From Chromera velia (Eukaryota; Sar; Chromeraceae), in contig JAHBMJ010001811.1 of the NCBI GenBank assembly GCA_018398765.1, forward strand, positions 1 to 25,808: a stretch of DNA of 25,808 nucleotides, in the 5' to 3' direction. Every line of letters starts with the position of its first letter. The stretch's first letter is position 1. Positions 1-10,400 of this stretch are shown one piece after another. The notes under the pieces were generated by a model. It did no database searches. It saw only the letters and a list, made by a program, of their open reading frames with translations, and had not been told where the DNA came from. A program made the position numbers and the translations under genes.

Positions 1-1
1 T

Positions 2-1193
2 ATAGCTCTTGGAGAGGTTTTGAGCACCGGTAAGGTACCTTCCCTCCGGAATGTGAGACTGGCTTGGTGTTGCGACCAGAGCTTTGTTTCTCTCTGTGAG
101 GGTCTGTCTCGAGGGAGTGTTGACCCTCCTGTGACAGTTGACCTTGATTTGGGGGGGGTAGGGGGAGGAGAAAACAGAAATTTGGGGGTCACCAGATTTG
201 CTGAGGTCATCAGGGCAGGCAAGCTGTCGGGGTTGCGGGATGTCCAGTTTGTTGGGTATTGGCCGCTGAGCAGCGCTGCGGGGATAACATTGGGAGAGGC
301 CCTCACACACGCAGATGCGTCTCTGAACTCTCTAGAGAAGCTTTGTATCCCCATATACATACTTGAGGGCCTCGCGAGAGGTCCGGGACGTCTGCCGGCC
401 CTGCACACCCTGAAGTCCCCCCCCCCCCTTCCGCCCCATCAGAACGCAGGGTGCTCAGACTCTGTCCAACCTTGTGAGGGGAGGCAAGGTCCCTTCCCTC
501 AAGGAGCTGACAGTGAACTTGGCGGGGATTGGGCAGGAGGGGATGTAAGCTTTTGCTGCTGCCCTCAGCACTTCCCATGCCTCCGCGCTGCGACGATTGG
601 AAGTTAGATTTGGTGGTGTCATTCTTGCAGATGCAGCTGCAGAGGTGGGGTTGTTCTCAGTTGCGCTAAGCTCTGGGCACCTCTGCAGGTTGGAAGAACT
701 TTGCGTGGAGGGTCTTCGTGTGATTGACGAGGTCCGTGCGTTGTATGGAGGATTGGGCAGTGGTAAGTTGACTTCCCTTTTGACGCTCTGTTTTGTCTTC
801 TGCAGATTGTGGACTGCAGGGGGCAGGGCTCTGTCAGAGGTTTTGGTTGCAGAGAAGTTACCTAGCTTGAGAACGCTATCGGCACAGACGGCTGATCTCG
901 CAGATGAGGGAGTGAGGGCACTGATAGAGGGATGGACGAACAGAGAGCCCCCTCCTCTGCAATGTGTGGATTTGGGGGGGGATGCGCTTAGTCACGATGT
1001 TGTAAATCCGCTCTTGCGATTTCTTGGATCAAAGCGATTACCTGCGCTGCAAAGCTTGAACGTCTCCGGACCAGACTCCGGTCTAGACTCCGGTAGTTTT
1101 GGGGACCCGGTTAACCCCTGGACTCAGGCATCGAGAGATCTAGCCAGGAATACGCTCTTTAGAGTGTTTCCAGAAATTGTAAACATTTTATGA
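2..1193 (+). pseudogene. Leucine-rich-repeat protein, 3' part, frameshifted
   Basis: The translation shows repeated LRR units of about 28-35 residues, such as GKVPSLRNVRL, GKLSGLRDVQF, EKLPSLRTLSA and KRLPALQSLNV, separated by helix-like pieces (LSEVLV, GVRALIEG). This is the ribonuclease-inhibitor/GALA-like LRR style, normally a protein-binding scaffold. The frame is already open at base 2, so the gene starts upstream of the window. It is open from 2 to about 416, shifts frame at a run of 12 C at 417-428, and continues in the other frame (GGKVPSLKELTVNLAGIG) to an in-frame TAA at 546-548. LRR sequence resumes straight after (AFAAALSTS, RRLEV) and ends at TGA 1191-1193. One frameshift plus one stop point to a decayed gene or to sequence errors. 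No signal peptide or membrane segment is visible in this part. Confidence 0.7.
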
Positions 1194-1563
1194 GTCGATC
1201 TCTGCATCTCCTCGAACTTGAAATTGATCTCCCATCTACCTTCGGCAGCCTTCCTGGTTGCATATACCTTCTCAGGCTGTTGAACTGTAGAACTCAAACA
1301 AGAACTCAAATCTACCTTATTATTGTATGATCATTGTATGCGACCTAGATTATGAGTCAATTTGTGATGTTAATATCATGTCATACCATCGAGGCTTTTT
1401 CTACTAAGGGTTTTTTATGTACTTGAAGGCTGTTGCGTCGTATAGTGACTATCTTAATTACACTAGATCTTTTCTTTTCTTTTACATAGACTAAACAAAC
1501 AGTAGAAGTTATTACTTGAAATTAAACACATTGGTACTAGCGTTGGTAATTAACTCTGGGTTA
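1194..1563. other. AT-rich intergenic DNA after the LRR gene
   Basis: AT-rich and rich in stop codons. It presumably holds the 3' UTR of the LRR gene. I see no gene or convincing poly(A) signal cluster here. Confidence 0.5.
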
Positions 1564-1915
1564 GGGGTAATTTAAAAAAAAAAAAATGTCATTTTCACTT
1601 TTTTGGTTTTTGTTTTTTTTCTGATATCAAACTAAAAAATTTGTTGTTGAAGTGTTGTTTATGTGTTTCACGAATCAGTAAGTGTTGTTTAAGTGTTGTT
1701 ATACTGCTAGTTATACTGTTGTTTCTTTATTATAATAATAAATGAATATTGTTGCACTGTTATACAACTGTTGCTTTCTTGTTGCAAGGTATTACATATG
1801 ATGGTTGTCATCTCTTGATGGAGGTCATCATCGAAAAGTAAAAAAAAAAAAAAAAAAATGCCTTAATTGGAGACCGTATTTTTGTGTGTATGTGTTTTTT
1901 TTATAAAATTACCCC
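1564..1915. mobile_element. Candidate MITE with GGGGTAATTT inverted ends
   Basis: The left end GGGGTAATTTAAAAAA (1564 on) matches the reverse complement of the right end TTTTTTATAAAATTACCCC (to 1915) apart from one or two positions. The 352-bp interior is AT-rich, with several TGTTGTT/AAGTGTTGTT repeats, and has no ORF. The left flank ends in TTA and the right flank starts TCG, so no clean target-site duplication is seen. The homopolymer-rich ends make chance similarity possible. Confidence 0.4.
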
Positions 1916-2231
1916 TCGACTCTGTGCTAGATCGACTCTGGGTACAACTTCTACAAAGGTAAAGTCTAGGGTAGGGTGAACATTCGAAAGTCTAATCAAA
2001 AGTGCCAGCCTAGGTGCCATGCAGGCTATGATGTAGCAAACTCTCAGAAGGCTTTCTTCTAGCCTAAGCTAGAGCCTATGAGTTCTAGGCTTTAAACTTA
2101 AATTCTTTATGTGTTTATTTTAAAATACACTTAACATCTCCTCTATAGCATTTGCATGATGTAGAAACCATGACTGATTCACATAATGATCTATGCTATA
2201 CTATACTGTACTATATCAGCCTAATTTTTAA
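1916..2231. other. AT-rich intergenic DNA
   Basis: No ORF, repeat or RNA gene recognised. A few short CTAGGCT/AGCCTA motifs occur around 2010-2090. Confidence 0.4.
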
Positions 2232-3143
2232 TTCGAAACTAGGGTTGGACACTAAAGTTTTAAAGTTTTTTTTTTTGCCCTTTAGACTTTATTTTAAAAA
2301 AAATGTTTTTCAATCAGTTTTTGAGTAGATCGTTAATTAAGTCAGTCATAAGTTAGACTCATAACTAAACTAATCAACTAGCCTACATAGAAGATGGCAC
2401 GAGCTTAGTCTCTTTAAGTTGAAATTTATGTTCACATTGAAAACAATCATCAGCGAGATCGATCGGATCTAGCATCGGAAGAAACTAGGGCTAGTTGAGG
2501 GCATTTTTACATCATCTGGAACCCGGGTTTTCTCTCTTGTGTACCTAGTAGCCAAAAACGAGAAATTAACGGTCCAAGTGGTGAGACACATTCGAGACAA
2601 AGAGAAGGGTACAGAGGACTTGGAGTTTTTTCAGCACTTTGGGGCTGCCGAGTGGGTAAAAGACTTTGAATTGGCAAATATCAAAGATGTTGCGCCAATG
2701 TTGGCATACATCGAGAAGAGACCCGGGGGAGTAGTAGTTGCAAGCAGCCGCTACCGTCTGTTAGGAGAAGTGATTGTTAGAAAAAAAAAAGTGGATTTGT
2801 TGGAGAAAGACCCCCGAAGGACCAAAGTTACCGGTTGTTTGAATTTATATTAATGTTGTTTCTAGGAATTTTTGTGAGAATTGTAATTAATATAGTAATG
2901 CATTACATACATCGTTTTCAAATTTAAAAAACTTTTGCATAACTATAGTATATCTAGTAATTTATAAAGCATCAACTTTTTCTGTAATAATATAAATGAA
3001 ACCAACTTCTCTAGCAATGTTTTTTAAATGAGCTTTTGCATGTCTGGTTGCATCTTTATTTTTAAAGTTTTAAAGTTAAAGTTTAAAGTTTTGCAAGCAA
3101 ACTATATTATAAAAAAACTTTAGTATCCAACCCTAGATTCGAA
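2232..3143. mobile_element. DNA element with 30-bp terminal inverted repeats
   Basis: The left terminus at 2232-2261 (begins TTCGAAACTAGGGTTGG) and the reverse complement of the right terminus at 3114-3143 (TTCGAATCTAGGGTTGG) agree at 28 of 30 positions by hand. Both are followed inward by runs of TTTAAAGTTT-type repeats (2257-2275, 3060-3095), which look like subterminal repeats. Length is 912 bp. A 127-codon open frame lies in the middle. No target-site duplication is obvious (TAA on the left, AGC on the right). This looks like a class II transposon or a derivative carrying one ORF. Confidence 0.6.
2473..2853 (+). CDS. Unrecognised ORF inside the 912-bp inverted-repeat element
   Basis: The frame is open from just after a TAG at 2470 to TAA at 2853. 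It has no ATG near its start (first candidates are GTG 2539 or an internal ATG near 2698), so it may be an exon or the tail of a larger protein. Composition is soluble and protein-like: charged helices (RHIRDKEKGTEDLEFF), aromatic pairs (GAAEWVKDFEL) and a RPGGVVVASSRYRLLGEV segment. I recognise no transposase catalytic motif or other domain. A run of ten A near 2780 is a possible frameshift point close to the C-terminus. Its position between matching inverted repeats suggests an element-encoded protein or a captured gene piece. Confidence 0.4.
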   Translation, partial: HRKKLGLVEGIFTSSGTRVFSLVYLVAKNEKLTVQVVRHIRDKEKGTEDLEFFQHFGAAEWVKDFELANIKDVAPMLAYIEKRPGGVVVASSRYRLLGEVIVRKKKVDLLEKDPRRTKVTGCLNLY

Positions 3144-3580
3144 AGCTTAACACTAATCACTAACACTAACTAACTAATAATAATATTATATATAATACAA
3201 ATAAAATTTAAATTTAATATATTACAGTATATATGTGTTTCGTTTTTTTTCTAGCTTTTTTTTTCTTAGTTTTTTTCATATATGCAACGCCTAGCTAGAA
3301 GTGTATCATCAAAGGTCTAAGTAATTAGGATTTTTAACGTATTTTAACGTTATAGTTATGTCCTAGGTTATGTTTCACTTCTAGGTCTCACGTAGGGGCT
3401 CACTTGCTAAAACTGAAATTTTAAGACAAAGGGAAAGGGAGAAAGTCTCAGAAAGATCCTTCTTGATCTGCCCCTCTCTGCCACTACGATCGAGGAACAC
3501 AAATAGATTCGTCATCAAACCTTAATGGCTTATTTCATATCATCGGACCATATGAGTCTCTTCGTACATCAGTCTGCTAT
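3144..3580. other. AT-rich intergenic DNA and 3' flank of the minus-strand gene
   Basis: AT-rich DNA with TATAT and TTAA stretches up to about 3400, then more mixed sequence. It lies downstream of the possible stop at 3581 and probably contains that gene's 3' UTR. No coding signal is seen. Confidence 0.45.
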
Positions 3581-3763
3581 TCAGTCGAAGAAGGCGGCAA
3601 CGACTGAGACCAGATTCGCGACTGTTCCAAGCAGATGCAGAAGGACGATGAAGTGTTTGTCGATTCGGGGAGAGATCATCTGCTTTGTCTTGTCGAGGTA
3701 CGCAAACACAACGACAAAGCCGTTGCAGAAAAAGAGAAGAAGGCCGATGCAAATCACCGAGAC
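3581..3763 (-). CDS. Exon 18, possible alternative C-terminus with two membrane spans
   Basis: Acceptor GAATGCAG within a CA/GT microsatellite. The 61 codons contain two strongly hydrophobic stretches (ICIGLLLFFCNGFVVVFAYL and FIVLLHLLGTVANLVSVVAA) and end at TGA 3583-3581. It is linked through micro-exon 4014-3994 (IMREGFL) in phase 0. The coding signal is clear; joining it to the upstream gene is inference. Confidence 0.5.
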   Translation of the reverse strand, partial: VSVICIGLLLFFCNGFVVVFAYLDKTKQMISPRIDKHFIVLLHLLGTVANLVSVVAAFFD

Positions 3764-3770
3764 CTGCATT

Positions 3771-3804
<34 letters not shown>

Positions 3805-3835
3805 AAGAGGGAAAGGAAGAGAGACAGAGACAGAA

Positions 3836-3868
<33 letters not shown>

Positions 3869-4446
3869 TACTACACACACATACAGAAAGAGAGAAAGAG
3901 AGAGGGCGCGGGGGGGGGACACGAGAGAGACAGCGCCCGACACAAGTGCAAAAGATCCACTTGAGACCACCTGCCAGTTATGTCAGTCGCGACGAGGAAG
4001 CCTTCGCGCATGATCTGCACAATTTGAGACGACTGGATGGATTATGAGACTGTTCCAGCTCATGGAGGCAGAACGTTCTCAGTCAGCCGCAACTAACGCG
4101 GGCAACGAGAGCAGCGGAGAGGGAGGACCTCCAGCCGGGGAATGAATTCCTTGCAGTTCAGTCAGGAAGGAGTGAGAAGAAAAGCGTGCGTGAACGGATA
4201 AGGACATATGCATCGATACAAAACGATTTATCAACGAAGGGAATCAAGGGCCAGTACTGTTCTTGTCCGTCTGCTGGCTGACGTGGAGGGATGAGTGGTC
4301 GAGCTCGGCCGTGTGCTCGTTGTTTCTGTGCTGTGCGATCGCGTCGTGGTGTTTGTTGACGACCACGCAGACGAAGAACGCCACGTTGACCCCTCCGTAG
4401 ATCAGCATGAGGGGAATGGACCTGCGTGGACGGACAGGGAGAGAGA

Positions 4447-4490
<44 letters not shown>

Positions 4491-7400
4491 GAATGTTTCA
4501 TTCTTCCGTCTGCTTTCCTTTTCATCTGACAGGCTATATCTGACTGACAGACAGACAGACAGGCCTTTAGATGGATAGACAGAGAGATGAACCGACCACA
4601 AGGCAAGTGGACAAGCAAGCACGAGGTACGAGGAAAGAGAAGAAAGACCACAATTGAACCTGGGAAGAAGTGCCGCTTCTCTTCATCCATGCCTCCTTGC
4701 ACTGAAGGGGGAGGGGGGACGACAAAATGTGCGCAAAACCCAGTGAAAGAAAGAAAGGAGTGCAGAAGAACACAGAGAAGGAGAACTTGTGGCTCCTCCA
4801 CCAAAAACGACCCAGAACCGGAAAGCCTGCTTGCCCCATTTGAGCGGAATTGTTAACTGAGAGAAATTGTTCTTTCAGAAGACAAATTGAATCCCGGGAG
4901 TTCAGTTTCTGCAAACCACCTATGCAGGCCTCTCCTCTTCTTTCATCTCCCCTCTCTGCCTCCTCTAACTGGAACTACTCACAGGAATGGGTCGGCAAGG
5001 AATCGCATGAAGGCCGAGATGTAGTTGTCTGTATAGAAGTGCACGAGGTCTTGGAGGTTTCTCTGGAGTCTCGCTGTGTCGACCTCGGGTTCCCCTCCCT
5101 GCTCCTGTTCCTGTAATTGCCTCAGGAGATCCTCTTCGTCTTCTTCATCAGCACGGTACAGCTTGCAACAGGAAAGACAGGCCCGTCTGCAGACATGCAG
5201 GACACGCAGAAGAAGGAAGAAAACATAGATAGATTGAAAAACGGAAGAAAGAAAAAAAAGCGAAACGAGAGGAAAACGAGACAGACAGCTACGAGCAGAG
5301 GGTTGTAAAGAAAAGCGAAGAGGAAAGAGACAGACAGTCTAGCAAGAGAGAGAGAGACACAGAGGGAGAAGGCCAGGAAGGACGGTAAGGTCATCCATCA
5401 AGAAACGACACAAATCAAGGTAGGTCTCTGAAGAAAACACGGAGAGGGGACAGCAAAAGGGCCCGGAGTAAGGAAGTTGAAAAAAGAACAAATGCAGCAT
5501 GGGTCAACTTGCGAGAAGCATTGTCAAGAGCCGGACAGAAACAGCGAGACAAGAGTGACAATGGAAACTGCGGAAGGCGAAAGGACTTCAACTGAGCATC
5601 TTACCTGCCTACCGACTGACTGCCTGACTGCCTGACTGACCTCGTGAGGGTCTCTGAGGGAACGAAGGTTTCCAATTCCTTGAAAGTTCTGTTCACGTCC
5701 GGATCGTCCTTGACTGCGTCTCTCACTGCGTCCACCTTTTTTCGGAGCTCGTCCTCTTCGTCGCCCTTCCTCACCATCAGGTCATAAAACTCTCTGCAGG
5801 AACAATGCAATCATTTACTTGAACAGCCCGACATATCATTCTCTACCTGGTTCTCATCACGACCGTGTCACTGTTCTGCATCGTTCCACTTAAACATCCT
5901 GTCGTCCAACTGAGAGCCCATTCACATCCAGACAAAGATAGGGACAGAAGAAAAGGAAAGCAAAGAACGCAAAAGAAAGAGGATAGAAATAAAGCAAAAC
6001 CGAATCTTTTTGACGTCTGCACCAAGTCCCCTGACTGAAGTAAGTCTGACCTGATCATATGGAGTCTCCACACTCTTGTCTCAAAGCTTTCGAGCCCGTA
6101 CATCCACACCACAAAGAGAAGCTGCAAGCATGAGAGAGAAAGAAGGACCAAAATAGTCGAAAAATGTGGAGATCAAGTGGAACTCACAGACTGAAAAGAA
6201 GGCACAAGGAAGGACAACAAAAAGGCACACAAAATTTTCCACGACTGGAAAACGACAAAAACCGAAATATCAATGGACGGACGGACCGATGAACAAACAA
6301 ACCAATCGACAAAGCAAAAAAAAAAAAACATCTGCAGGACGTGCACCCGTGCTTTAGATACGTACAGCCCTTGGCTTTTCTTTCTTCTCGTCACATCCTT
6401 TTCTCTCTCAATCAACATCGATGGGCATGCAGACAAACCTGAATCGCTGCCGCGAAGCAGATAGAACCCAGGAGGATTGAGAAGAATGCACACCCGAATT
6501 CCTACACACACACATACACGGGGAGGGGAGCGTGGGGGCGGAGAGAGAAACACACACAGAAAAGGACAGGCCATTTCCCTTCCTCATTGATCTGTCAGTT
6601 GTTCCTTTCGTGTCTCAGAAGGCACTCGACAAAGGCAGACAGGCAGACAGAAAGAAAGCGTCCTGTCGAGACCCCACAGTTTAAATTCCTGACAGGCACA
6701 CTCATTGGCTTGTAGAGACACACAAAGGAAATTCGCATCCAGAAGCCTTTTTCCCCAAAAGATCATGACCTGGACCACGCTCTTCCCGTCTCTGCTCATG
6801 CGCGCGTGGAAGAATAGAGGGTGACACTTTTTCTGAGAGATTCATTCCCCCACTATCTCGATTACTTGCTGACTCCCTCGAGGTTTGACTGACTGACTGA
6901 CTGACTGACTACAGTTGTTCTGGTCTGTCTCTCCTCCGCAATCTCCCAGAAGAAGTTGATGTCTGGAAGCTCAGAGTCGATCCGCTGCATTCATTGGAAA
7001 GGGACCGGGAAGAAGAAGGAGAAGAAGAAGAAACAAGACGCTTAGGGAAAGGGAGAGGAGAAACCAGACAGACCGGAAAAAATGTCAACCAAAGCAAAGA
7101 TGGAAAAAGACAGAACACGGCGAGAAGGACTCGGCAAGGAAGTGCAGGGGAACACAGAGAATTCAGCCCAAGCTTCTTAGAACCCGCATCCAGGAAGCTA
7201 ATCGCACCCCCAACTATCAACAAAAGGAGAGGAGAGGAGAAGAGAAGGGAAGAGAGACGGGTAGAACGATCCCCACAGCCCCTTTCAGAGCCCCGGACGA
7301 GACGGACCTTCAAGGCGAAGAGCACCCAGGGCACCAGACCGAACCCGAAGACGATGGGATACAGCGTCATTTGGTATCTGCACAATGAAGCACGCACACG

Positions 7401-10400
7401 TGCTCACACAAAGCACGAACATACACTCACAGACACACATATGCGTATACACACGCGCTCGTCTGAGGTTGACCAACATAGGTGCACAAAGGAGCAATAA
7501 AGCAAAAGGATCCAATAAGCGGAAGGAGACAGGAAAGTGACAAGACAGAGTCAGAGAAAACTACAAAGATGCGACCCCAATCACTCGGTACTGTGGCGAG
7601 AGCGTCGCATGGGTAGAGCCTGAAAGAAATGGAACAATTTCATGGCCCAGGCATGCTTGCAGAGAAAAGAAAAACACCAAGAGACAGAGACTGGGTGATC
7701 AACGAGTGACTGACCGAAAGACCTGTCCCTTCACGTCCATTGCTTCCAATTCTTTCAGAGGAACTGCACATCATCACTCACGGACAAAGACAGATAGATC
7801 ACACGATTTATTTTCCACCTCTTCTTCTCTGCACACAGACTACGTCCCTTTTTCCTCCCTCTCTGTTTTTCTTCCCCCAAAGTCACTCATACAACGTGTG
7901 CCGAGGTAGACGTACAGAAAGAGACAGACACGTACAGAAAGAATATACGGGCAGGTAGATGCACTGACTGACCTCTGAATTGAAATTCCTTTTTGTTCAG
8001 TTCCGTGTCCTCCTTTCCCTTCAACTTGAAAGCGCTGACAGGGGCAAAGTTCAACAGAAAGTTTATCAGGTAGTTGTCGATCTGCACCCATCCATCCATC
8101 CATCCATCCATCCATGCCTGTTCTCTGCTCTTTCCCATCCACAGAGTGAGCACAAAAGAAAAGAGTGCGTGAGGGGAGGGGTTGGCGAGAGAGAGACATT
8201 TTGACAGAGAGAGAAAACAAAAATGGAAGAATGGGAAAGAGAGACTGAAAGGATCCAACAAGAGATAACCACCAGCAGCAGGAGCTTGCCAGAAACGAAG
8301 ATCCCAACAGAGCCAGACCGAGCGATGTCAAAATCCGGACCTTCCGCCCCCATGCATGCACCCCTTTCCTTGAATGTTCCTCACGCAAAAACGTGCACAC
8401 TGACGCTGCTCCTATTTCATTCCTCTCTGAACGCATGCATTTGTCTTCTTGCACGTCATGCATATTCTCCTCTGCCGATCCCTTTCCCCTTCCCCAGCTG
8501 CATGCCAATTCAAAGACAGATAGACGACCGACTCACTCACGTCTGCAATGAAGATGCTCTTGATGGAATTCAGCAGCGTGTCCCCGATCTTGTGACTCTG
8601 CACAGCCCGGCGAAGTGAAGAGAAACGACAGACAGACCGCACAAGATACACACACAAAAAAAGAGCGGATGATCCCCCCCGTCCGCTACTCCGATCAGGC
8701 GAATCCATGCATGCCAAGAGCTGGACTCAACAGAAATCATGGATCGATGGTCATGTAGCCCTCCTTGAAAGAAGGAGAGCAGAAGAGAGAGAGGGGACAA
8801 ACGAAAGAACCCAGACAGGAAACACGCCACACACCACAAAAGTAGCCACAGATCAGAACCCCCCCCATGCACATACATACAAACCTGCAAAATGATGGTC
8901 GACCCCGTCAGGAGAAGACTCACAGGGATCACCAGACACCCGAGAAACCCCAGGAAAATGTGCAGAAAGACCCTCTGCAGACAGCAGTGCGAGCAAGCGG
9001 GAAGAGACACAGTGAAGAAAAACGTTCGCAACATATGCAAGACACCACCCATACTGCCCATGGATAGGACGGACAGAAAGAAGATCCGACACGTTGAGGA
9101 ACAACACCACTCAAGAACGGAGAGAAGTACCGAGTCACAAATCACCCTGTTTGTCAAGCGAGGCAGCTGAGACGCTCCTGTGATGAGGTACAAGTCCCTT
9201 GACGTAGAATTCCCGCCAAAGGAAAGAAAAACCTCTCCACAATCCCCCCTTCCCCAGTTCCCAACCGACCGACCGACCGACCTTTGCTCTCCACTTCCAC
9301 CTCGCCCATCTGCTCCCTTTGATCTCCGTCAAAGAGTTCTGTGCAGGCAGGGGAAAGGAAGACTCCGGGGCCACGAGGGCAGAGGCACCCGGACGCGAAG
9401 GGTCCTTCTCTGACCCCTGCGCCAGCCCCACAATCAGACACCGGAGATGCCCGCTGCAATTTGGGCGCACACACATGGCGGCAATCAAGTCAAAACCATA
9501 TCTCCTAGAAGACGCATGCAAAGAGAGAAAGACGTTTTTTTCGAGGAAGAGCGTGTGAATCGGCAAAGCAAGGCTCTCTCTCCGTCTCCGTCCCTGGTTA
9601 TCCCTCTCGATCCGTCTCTCCGTTCCCGTCTCCCTCTTCTTTCTGTCTGAGTGACTGACTGACTTGATCTCAGGGACCATTCTGCAGGCGAAGACGGCCA
9701 CTGCGATCGCGTCCACAAGAGTCATCAGACCAGAGGAAGCCGAGATCTCCTCCGCGAGTGCGAGCGCGTGCACTGCAGGAAGGAAGGAAGAACACGAGGG
9801 AGGAAGAGGGGGGGTACCGAAGAACGAACAAATATATCACCGAAGGAATCGGTTTGGGGGAAGCAGTAAGGAACGCTGTAAGAGAACAAGGCACAGACCA
9901 ACTCAGATCGAGGAAGGGACAATGAAAGAGACTGCCGTGCTACTTTGAAGACCGTGGGGGGAAACGGGGCGCACAAGAAGGACGGACGGATCCCGTGGAA
10001 CCATAAGATTCATCTCTCTCTCGAGTCTGAAAAGAGATGATACTTGAAGGAAGACACACACGCACAAATGCAGAAATGGGCAGTGAGGGGGGGGCTATTG
10101 ATGAGGTCAGCCGGGAAGAAGAGAAAGAGACGGATGGAGGCACTCACTTGGGATGTTGCTGAAGGGAAGGTACGCAAGGATACCTCCTTGTGCTGCGTTG
10201 AACTCTTGGTGCTGTTCGGCATCTTGCTGGAGATTGAAGACTCCAGGGGCGACAGCGATCATCGCAAGCACCTGAACAGAGACTGCAATGACACAGAAGC
10301 ACTGCACAAGCCATCGACTTCGCGCAAAGGGGTTGTTCATCTCCTCTGTATCCTTCACATCGCAAAAGCAGAACAACCCGTAGGCGTCTCTGTTGACGTG

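Noticed and set aside
545-568. A 24-nt GT...AG stretch that would remove the TAA in the LRR gene
   Set aside because: The bases after the TAA encode expected LRR helix residues (AFAAALSTS), and 24 nt is too short for a spliceosomal intron.
3525-4047. Several + strand ORFs of 109-162 codons
   Set aside because: They are translations of CA/GA microsatellites. The coding signal in this stretch is on the - strand.
7840-8508. 222-codon - strand ORF with repeated MDGW
   Set aside because: It spans introns and the CATC repeat. Only 7973-8081 within it has good splice sites and fits the gene.
8698-8765. Possible exon EGYMTIDP on the - strand
   Set aside because: It hits a stop after eight codons, while exon 4 joins exon 5 directly in phase 0.
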